Source: Intoshia linei (taxonomy: Eukaryota > Orthonectida > Rhopaluridae). Taken from it: a stretch of 39,275 nt of DNA. The position numbers were made by a program, and so were the translations under genes. The notes under the pieces are model-generated. The model had not been told where the DNA came from and made no database searches. It saw only the letters and a list, made by a program, of their open reading frames with translations. The stretch lies in NCBI GenBank assembly GCA_001642005.1, contig LWCA01000217.1:1-39275 (forward strand), read 5' to 3'. This document shows, piece after piece, positions 34,401-39,275 of this stretch (positions within the stretch are counted from its first letter, which is position 1; every line of letters begins with the position of its first letter).

Positions 34401-35314
34401 CGTCAAAATGTCATGTGATTGACAACTATTCTTTAAGAGAACATGAAAATTGTGATATTCAAATACCCTTTATTTGCGAAAAAGATCCATATGTTGAAAC
34501 AATCTTTTCGCCATATGTATTGGGGTATGGTATTTCCGCGTTTGTTTTGTTGTTTATGATTCTTTTAATAGTGCTGATTCTAGTATATATTAAATCTCAC
34601 CATCGCAAAGAACAGTCCGTTATACGTCAAGATACTTTGTCGTCAAGAATCTGTCCGTCCAATCGATCCGATACTGCTTATTCTCTCAAATCTATTCGAT
34701 CCATCAAAAGTAAAAGTTCTGCAGTGGATTTGAAATACTTTTCCAATGTTCATAAAGATTCTTTTGTTAGCGCTCCAAATAATAGTTATAATATATACAG
34801 TTCAAAACCTTTTGCCATCCAAAATGTAAATACTAGCAGTTTTGATGTCGATAGTAATGTCAAGCGTGATATTGATTCCATTAAAATTATTAGAAAGAAA
34901 TCTAGAGATGTCAACAATTTTTTTTCGCATTATAGCTCTAGTTTAGAAAATGGTTCTAACTCCGATTGTGATATATATACTGGTATATCTAAACGTGAAT
35001 CCATTCCATTATTGTTGATGAATGATAAAAAACACAAAAATAATAAGAAATCAATGGAAATTAATAATGATTTTAAATCAATCAATAAATGCTCAAAAAT
35101 GCCTAGAATGATTGATCCAATTTATTTCAACTTTGAAACTCTTGATGGTAGTGAAAATGAAAATGCTAAATTTTATACCTTTGATAAACCCAAATATGAT
35201 CCTGATGACAATTCAAATATGTATCAGGATGGATATGATCCTGATTTTATGAGAAATGCAACAAAATCATTTTTACCTTCTAAATCTACACCAAATATAT
35301 TCAAAAAATTTTGA
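19492..35314 (+). CDS. bark: Bark beetle/Anakonda tricellular-junction protein
   Basis: Six exons: 19492-19719, 19755-19915, 21731-21936, 22078-23824, 23877-23929, 28014-35314. The model is phase-consistent and gives 3231 residues, close to the ~3100 of fly bark. Signal peptide at residues 1-22. The β-helix opening motif (LVIKPGVVIKSHTGVSIIV, GTLIAEGT) is followed by SRCR domain 1 (about 98-208, spanning exons 2-4) and WGG. Many right-handed β-helix N/F-rich repeats follow. CUB-like regions lie near 403-501 and 2438-2561. SRCR 2 is at about 2097-2213, with CRQMGF and the Cys pattern. A C-type-lectin-like domain occupies about 2854-2955 (GWRLFQNRCYTFMGG ... CDIQIPFICEK), a membrane helix about 2965-2991, and the cytoplasmic tail about 240 residues. 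Fly bark localises to tricellular junctions and is needed for septate-junction maturation. I see only two SRCR domains. The 7.3-kb last exon is uninterrupted. Confidence 0.93.
20047..20240. mobile_element. Possible hAT-type MITE in bark intron 2
   Basis: Starts with CAGAGGTTCCCAAACTG, a typical hAT tip. A candidate opposite end, CTTATTGGGAAACCT, lies near 20222-20236. I could not confirm an 8-bp target duplication, so the boundaries are tentative. Confidence 0.3.
20228..20541. mobile_element. TTAA-target (piggyBac-like) MITE, copy 1
   Basis: The right end, read inward, is CCTTTAACCCGTCAATGTTC directly after TTAA (20542-20545). The left part contains CCTTCATTGTTCTATTTTAG. A second copy with the same arrangement lies at 25326-25708. 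The interior shares ATTTCAAATTGAAAATGG. The TTAA target and the CCYTTA start suggest a piggyBac-like origin; the left boundary is not defined. Confidence 0.5.
20925..21200 (+). repeat. Mobile-element fragment R2, forward copy
   Basis: Forward version of 18228-18445: GTTAACAGAATACAACTGTA, CCATCTGTAATTATTTTTTA, AATTGGGCTTTTGGACCCG, TTGAAATTTATCTTACTTAT, GGACTTTATAAAATTCTATG, ACTGGTAGTTATTGACATAA. It is followed by ATAAACGATAACACATATAT. The common 3' part suggests a retroelement or long MITE fragment. Confidence 0.6.
21252..21439. mobile_element. hAT MITE with 8-bp target duplication
   Basis: 188-bp element starting CAGGGTTTCTCAACTGCC and ending GTGTGTGAACCCCTG, so the tips are inverted repeats of hAT type (CAGGGnTTC...). 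It is flanked by an exact 8-bp direct repeat TCATAACT at 21244-21251 and 21440-21447. The insertion point lies inside the CATAACTATTTTG word of repeat family R1, so the MITE is younger than that R1 copy. Non-coding. Confidence 0.9.
21440..21600 (+). repeat. Dispersed repeat family R1, copy 7 (split by hAT MITE)
   Basis: Continues the R1 core after the MITE: ATTTTGTTTGTTAAATTTGA, ATCGAGTCAAGAGCCTTTAA, CGGCACTATGCGTAG, AGGGGCCAATTTTTCATTTT, GGTACGTTTGCCTCTG. The part to the left of the MITE (AATATCATAACT) belongs to the same copy. Confidence 0.6.
24320..24732. mobile_element. hAT element, 413 bp, exact 8-bp target duplication
   Basis: Begins CAGAGCCGTTTTAAGGCATG and ends TGACTTAAGACGGCTGTG. 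The tips are inverted repeats (CAGAGCCGTTTTAAG compared with CACAGCCGTCTTAAG inward). The flanks carry the exact direct repeat GTCAACAA at 24312-24319 and 24733-24740. Subterminal GGGCC-rich blocks (CAGGGCCACTC near the left end, GGGCCTCCGGCCCTTTTC near the right end) stand out from the AT-rich host. No ORF. Located in bark intron 5. Confidence 0.9.
25326..25708. mobile_element. TTAA-target (piggyBac-like) MITE, copy 2
   Basis: The right end, read inward after TTAA (25709-25712), is CCTTTATCCTGCCAATGTTC. The left part contains CCTCCATTGTTCCATTTTGG. It has the same layout and interior words as the copy at 20228-20541, including TTTCAAATTGAAAATGG. The palindromic TGTTCCATTTTGGGAACA occurs near each end. 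Confidence 0.5.
26690..26790 (+). repeat. Mobile-element fragment R2, partial copy
   Basis: Shares TTAACAGGATACAACTGTAC, CATCTGTATTTTTTTTTAAA and TTCTAGGGCTGTTTTTATTT with 20925-21030. A possible continuation (GTTTTTGAC-type blocks and TTCTGCGACTG) lies at about 26880-26950 and 27540-27660, split by the hAT element at 26978. Confidence 0.5.
26978..27528 (-). mobile_element. Internally deleted hAT transposon (551 bp)
   Basis: The left tip is CAGGGTTTCTTAACC. The right tip read inward is CAATGGCTCTCAACCC. Both continue into similar GCGG/ACCC-containing subterminal sequence. The flanking 8-bp duplications are GCTTAACT (26970-26977) and GCTTAACG (27529-27536), with one mismatch. The interior retains the 3' end of a transposase gene on the minus strand (27149-27346), so this is a deletion derivative of an autonomous element. 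Confidence 0.85.
27149..27346 (-). pseudogene. hAT transposase C-terminal dimerisation fragment
   Basis: 65 codons encoding the C-terminal dimerisation region of a hAT transposase of the ZBED5-like group. The diagnostic run is STSHLCELAFSALTAIKHKK followed by REKLLSVEKEELCLCFSK, then LCKKYQAQISH just before the stop. The N-terminal BED finger and the DDE catalytic part are absent, so it cannot transpose on its own. The small duplication at VEKEELCLC suggests early decay. Confidence 0.85.
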
Positions 35315-35328
35315 GAAATTTGTAAAAT

Positions 35329-35334
35329 AATAAA
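35329..35334 (+). terminator. Polyadenylation signal AATAAA after bark
   Basis: AATAAA lies 15 bases downstream of the bark stop codon. A second AATAAA cluster (CTAATAAAGTTAATAAAAC) near 35660 gives an alternative, longer 3' UTR. Confidence 0.5.
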
Positions 35335-35990
35335 AATTTAATGTACAGTATAATTTTTGTTTTTATTGATCGATTAGGACCTAATCATTTTTTTAATAAT
35401 TCATTACTATTATCTAAACTTTAGTAGTAATCTTTACATTTTCATTTTGTTTAAAATATTTTTTAATTTTCTTCTACCACCGTTTTTGATTTTTTCTCTA
35501 ATATTATTCCTTTCATGTTTAACTTTTCAATCCAAATCAACACTTTCTTCTATTTTATCACATTTTAATTAATATTATCTTTAAGCCATTTTATTGAGAT
35601 ATTTTAGGATAATATATCCTTGTTTTGTTTGTTTTTGTGCGCATCCCAGTTTGAAGACACTAATAAAGTTAATAAAACAGAAACTAAAAAATTTAGTATA
35701 CTTTTTTCGATTCAAAATTTATTAAATATTTATTAATGATTATAGTCATTTAAAATATTAATTACAGAAAAAATTAACTAAGAAATAAACTCGAAATGAT
35801 TCTTCTATTGTACAATAATGAAATTGATAATTATCAAGTAAAAAACCATCAAAAAATCAGAAAATAAACCTTGACGTTGTTTCATTGCAATTGGCAACCT
35901 ATCATCATTATTACGACATAAAATGTACGAAATTATTATTCATTTTATATAATTATTAATATGACTGAACGTGATGATTTATTTTTACAC
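35335..35990. other. Intergenic stretch 3' of bark
   Basis: No supported coding region. It includes the possible distal polyadenylation site of bark near 35660 and, on the minus strand, an AATAAA (plus-strand TTTATT near 35979) that could serve the coiled-coil exon at 35992-36259. Confidence 0.4.
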
Positions 35991-35991
35991 A

Positions 35992-36259
35992 TTAATCAAT
36001 ATATTCAGGAAAAAGAAATAATTTTTTGTCCAATGTTTCAATAGTTTGTGTCAATTGAATATTATTATTGACCGTTTTTCTCAAAGAAACTTCTTTTCTA
36101 ACCTAAATAATAATAATAAATAATTATAATCGTTATTAAATTAAGGTAAAATTTGCGAAAAGCGTGTCTGTTAACCATTTATTCAGAAAATATCTATCAG
36201 ATAAAAATTGTAAACTCTTGTTCAATGCTTCCGTATTCAGCCCTCAAGCTCGCGATTAT
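35992..36259 (-). CDS. Possible 3' exons of a small coiled-coil gene
   Basis: Not recognised. Two exon-like blocks on the minus strand, 36259-36216 and 36097-35992, join in frame across a 118-nt GT/AG intron. They encode about 49 residues: IIASLRAEYGSIEQEKEV, then SLRKTVNNNIQLTQTIETLD and KKLFLFPEYID before the stop. The heptad-like Leu/Ile/Val spacing suggests a coiled coil. An AATAAA signal follows on the same strand. I could not find a phase-compatible upstream exon or a start codon, so it is either the 3' end of a gene whose 5' exons I missed, a fragment, or a chance frame. Confidence 0.3.
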
Positions 36260-36835
36260 CTTAATTAAGAATTAAAAACAGTCAACTTAATGTTAACTTA
36301 CTTTTTCTCATAATAACAATATTTTTATGTGACTTCGCAGAAATGAAATAGAAAAGAATCAAAACTAGTATCTCAAAATTATGTCTAAAATATCAAAAGC
36401 AACACAATTTAATACATGTATTTTAAGTTACATTAAGTTAAGTTTGGCAATTAAAAGAATATTAATGGGTTTAAAATAGTAATTTGTGACAACATTATTG
36501 CAGACTATATCGTTACGCCTATGTCATACAATATTAATATATTAGTATTATATAAAATAAAAATTATTATTACTGAACGTTAATAAGAAAATTATAATAT
36601 CAATTTGAAAATAAGTTTATTCTGAAAATAAATTGACCTAAAATGGGCGATATCGCGCAGGTTAAGAATCTCTGATTTAACTAATTATTTAAATTTCAAT
36701 AGGACAAGATTTATATAAATAATAAAAATTTAGAGATGGATCAAAGTTGAATGTTAATAAAAAACGTTTTATTTATAATTTTATTCTCTTTGCTTATATT
36801 CTTAACATGTGTTCTTTATCACAATTTAACATTTA
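36260..36835. other. Stretch with a hAT-like tip, otherwise unrecognised
   Basis: AT-rich, with GCGCAGGTTAAGAATCTCTG at about 36656-36675. This is the same tip-like word as at 6235, read inward as CAGAGATTCTTAACC. No matching opposite end was found. No supported exon apart from a possible missed 5' exon of the minus-strand gene. Confidence 0.35.
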
Positions 36836-37160
36836 ATGGTAAAATGGGAGAAACTTCACGCAACAAGTAAATCTACTTCACGTGATGGATTCTCGTTTAA
36901 CAAGTGTTACCAGACTCAGTCAGGTGATCCTTCGACAGCATTAGTAATTACCATATATAATATAGTTTCATGTATATATATTTACTACAACAACGACACA
37001 CTGGGCGTGACGTTCATGGGTGATAATAGCTTAATATTTTTGGAATAACCATTGAAAAACCCACTATACATAACGAAGAAGTTCTCTATACAATTCAATT
37101 TGACGGTTAAACTGTTGCAACCAAATTACGCATATTACTTAGTACAAGTAAATTAATGTT
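36836..37160 (+). pseudogene. Endogenous RNA-virus RdRp fragment (EVE)
   Basis: A 70-codon frame (36836-37048) carries the two hallmark motifs of a positive-strand RNA-virus RNA-dependent RNA polymerase in the right order and spacing. Motif B is SGDPSTA with a downstream IYN, and about 26 residues later motif C is FMGDNSLIF, where functional enzymes have GDD. The preceding TSRDGFSF and CYQTQ fit the approach to motif B. After a stop, another frame at about 37060-37140 continues with sequence resembling the region after motif C (VKLLQPNYAYYL), so at least one frameshift and one stop break it. No motif A or other viral gene is seen nearby. An alphavirus-like or hepe-virga-like source is suggested by motif style only. 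It is a non-functional remnant. Confidence 0.7.
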
Positions 37161-37264
37161 CTCAGTCCACAGTATCTAGAGTAATTAATTAGTAATTAGT
37201 AAAAAGAGCCAACGCAGTAACAGTGGCCGAATTATGATGTCTTCGATTTGAGAAATAAGAAAAA

Positions 37265-37395
37265 TTAATGCAGTCGTGAAATTCTCTCGGTTTAAAAGTG
37301 GAAAAGAAATAATGTCATGTCTAAAAAACAACGGAATATCTCAATGTAGGTCGACTCTATATCGTCGATTACGAAAATTAGGATATAGAAGCGGG
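37265..37395 (+). pseudogene. Helix-turn-helix fragment, transposase-like
   Basis: A frame reads VVKFSRFKSGKEIMSCLKNN followed by GISQCRSTLYRRLRKLGYRS before a stop. The spacing resembles the N-terminal helix-turn-helix of Tc1/mariner-type transposases (…SG…I…GIS…ST-YR…LRKLG). No catalytic domain follows. It sits directly after the RdRp fragment, in a region with no intact gene. Confidence 0.35.
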
Positions 37396-37534
37396 TGCCT
37401 GCAGTAAATTGGGGTTGTTAACTCTAAAATTAGTCTTGGTAATGTATTAATATCTAAAACACCTAAGGAAATAGATACTGATGTTAAGCAAAAAGTAAAA
37501 AATCATCAAAATTAAATGATACAAAAAGGTAGTT

Positions 37535-37745
37535 CTACTGTTACTGAATTAAAAATTGGGGAATGGGTACGTGTAGCTATAAAAAAGACTAAAGGTTGGT
37601 TATGAAATCTCCGTACCATATCAAGTTATTTCTATAGTAGCTGATAATACACATCGTTTAAGTGATAACCGTATTTGGAATGGGACAAATTAAACACGTT
37701 CAAGAAATTGGCCAGACAGAATAAGACTTAGTAAGTTAGTTTACA
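37535..37745 (+). pseudogene. Retroelement integrase C-terminal-like fragment
   Basis: Two frames joined by a one-base shift read ELKIGEWVRVAIKKTKGW, then YEISVPYQVISIVADNTHRL, then SDNRIWNGTN and, after a stop, TRSRNWPDRIRLSKL. The pattern (GxWVRV … PYQV … D…RL-D-RIWN … L-R) resembles the SH3-like C-terminal end of Ty3/gypsy-type integrases. Frameshift and stop show it is dead. Assignment is from motif style only. Confidence 0.35.
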
Positions 37746-38356
37746 TGTTACTAAAATATTGTAAAAATTTTAAATTAATATCATTAGTAACGTAATCGGG
37801 TGTATAACTCATAAAAATAAAGTTATAAGTACATTCTTCAACGAGATGATAATTATAATTACTAGCAATAACTTCAATAGTTAACTACTAGAAACTTATA
37901 TATCAAAAATTATATTTTATGTAGAGAATGAATTAGCATAATATATTCATTCTAGACTGATTAATGATAACGACACTAATGTTGCTCTACCATTACTGAT
38001 TTATTTGATAATAATCTCTCAAACATGCGTACTACACAAAATACCATAAAACCTTCAAAAACAAGACAATTGACACATAATTTCAAAAACTTCGTTATGG
38101 GGAAAGATGATGTATCCTAGAGAAAATATAAAGGAGCAATAAAGTTAGATTATTAATTAACTACTAATTAACAGGTATTACTTTTGGATATTCATATAAA
38201 AATAAAAAAAATACCCTTGTATCAATAACAACTGTAATATTAATAAACTACAGTTCGATTTAGATCTAGCTTATAGCTACGAGAGAGTATATTCAAAATA
38301 TAATTTTGTAGTAAGATACGGCTTAATATAAAATATATATTTTAAAACCTTCAAAC
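37746..38356. other. Intergenic stretch upstream of the right-end gene
   Basis: AT-rich, with no supported exon. It should hold the promoter of the gene at 38357. No transposon ends recognised. Confidence 0.4.
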
Positions 38357-39026
38357 ATGGATTATAGCGATTTAGTACCACCAACATGCACACTAAAGAA
38401 ATGTATTCTTGAATTAATCAAAGGTAATGATCATCTGTCAGATTATATAAATAAATATAACACAAATTCAGATGAGGCAATAAGTCTAGGAGAATTAGAA
38501 ATTACGATTCCACAAAATACCAACGAATCAATTAGTTCAATTCTTCAAATGTCACTTCCAACAGGTTTAAGCATCATGATCAAAGATTTGAAGAAAAAGT
38601 GGTTTAGGACTTTTATAGAAGATCTAACCATTCTTGAAGTAGAAACTGCTGTTGGACAGTGTATTTTTAACATAACATCCTGTTAAGAGTTTTCTTAACA
38701 ACGATTTTATTTTTGCAATTTTCTTTATACCAGACAATGAGCCTGACATTGTTCGATATCTTAAGGTAAACCATATTGGTTACTTAACTTCATCGAGCGA
38801 CCTCCTTGAGTTCCGATCCTTACAGATGTCAAGTTTAAAAGTTGAAGAGCAAGATGATTCAGATACAGTGATTAATATAGAAGTTAGATTGGTTGCTTGC
38901 TATCATACAAACAAAAATCTAAACAATAATATGGATATAATACTAAGCCGTTATCTTACAAAAGCACTGATAAATAAAACCATCAATGTAAACAACAAAA
39001 TTATTGCCGTAGGACAGTATATATAG
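38357..39026 (+). CDS. Unrecognised two-exon protein, 205 residues
   Basis: Exons 38357-38681 and 38734-39026 flank a 52-nt intron (GTTAAG...ACCAG). Splicing is phase 1 and restores a single frame to the stop. The predicted protein begins MDYSDLVPPTCTLKKCILEL and ends NNKIIAVGQYI. It has alternating amphipathic stretches (LGELEITIPQNTNESISS, KKKWFRTFIEDLTILEVE, VINIEVRLVACYH) that look like a β-rich fold with helices. There is no clear signal peptide or membrane span. Base composition is less AT-biased than the flanks, which supports coding. No family recognised. It lies near viral and transposon debris, so a captured or lineage-specific origin is possible, but the intron and intact frame point to a host-type gene. 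Confidence 0.6.
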
Positions 39027-39275
39027 ATATATATAGCCACAAATAGAGCAATCATTCCTTCAAGATAAATTTTCAAAAAAGATTTTCTGGCAGACAGAAT
39101 TCATTAATTCTCAAAATGGATTGACCTAGAAGGCGACAAACGCCAATGGTCACATATAAAACGAACAAAACGGTAGGTTTGATAGATTGTGTAACCGTTA
39201 TCTTAATTTCAGAATTCTTAGTTATTAGGTCGTTTTTATTGTAACTTTATTATAAATCATTATATCTTTACGAAT

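Noticed and set aside
1-39275. CRISPR arrays, bacterial operons, ribosome-binding sites
   Set aside because: The sequence is eukaryotic with spliced genes; no regularly spaced direct repeats with unique spacers were seen.

Overview
This window is eukaryotic nuclear DNA. It is very AT-rich, has spliced genes and AATAAA-type polyadenylation signals, and carries many eukaryotic DNA-transposon remnants. The gene content points to an arthropod, most likely an insect: the dominant gene is an orthologue of bark beetle/Anakonda, the tricellular-junction protein. Many introns are only 35-60 nt, with a minimum of 35 in my models. That suggests a lineage with strongly compacted introns. Strepsiptera-like or other small-genome arthropods are possible, but this is a guess and I cannot place the species.

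Layout. 1-2069: repeat-derived, no gene seen. 2070-3227 (-): an oxysterol-binding-protein-like gene with PH domain and central helical region but no sterol-binding domain visible. 4840-8670: a small lineage-specific gene family encoding ~60-residue acidic, Thr-rich proteins that share a phase-1 mini-intron right after codon 3. Two copies are nearly identical, lie tail-to-tail and sit on ~760-bp inverted-repeat arms; a third is decayed; a fourth is divergent. 9146-15375 (-): a 12-exon Tom70 mitochondrial import receptor whose third intron hosts a TIR-bounded pogo-like element with its own small ORF. 15531-18957 (-): an 8-exon SRFBP1/BUD22-like gene. 19492-35314 (+): the bark orthologue, six exons, 3231 residues, with a 7.3-kb last exon and two large introns full of transposons. 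35992-36259 (-): a possible 3' end of a small coiled-coil gene. 36836-37160: a broken endogenous RNA-virus polymerase fragment. 37265-37745: transposon fragments. 38357-39026 (+): an unrecognised two-exon gene of 205 residues.

The conserved genes are housekeeping or structural genes that happen to be neighbours: mitochondrial protein import, an SRF-binding/ribosome-biogenesis-type factor and epithelial tricellular junctions. They form no obvious shared pathway. SRFBP1 and bark are divergently transcribed from a ~530-bp interval; Tom70 starts ~155 bp after the SRFBP1 stop on the same strand.

The items most worth a second look are the inverted-duplicated small-protein family, the endogenous RdRp fragment, the pogo-like element carrying an intact ORF, the hAT elements with clean 8-bp target duplications, and the unknown two-exon gene at the right end. 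All exon boundaries were built by hand from GT/AG sites, frame continuity and remembered family features; no alignment was run.
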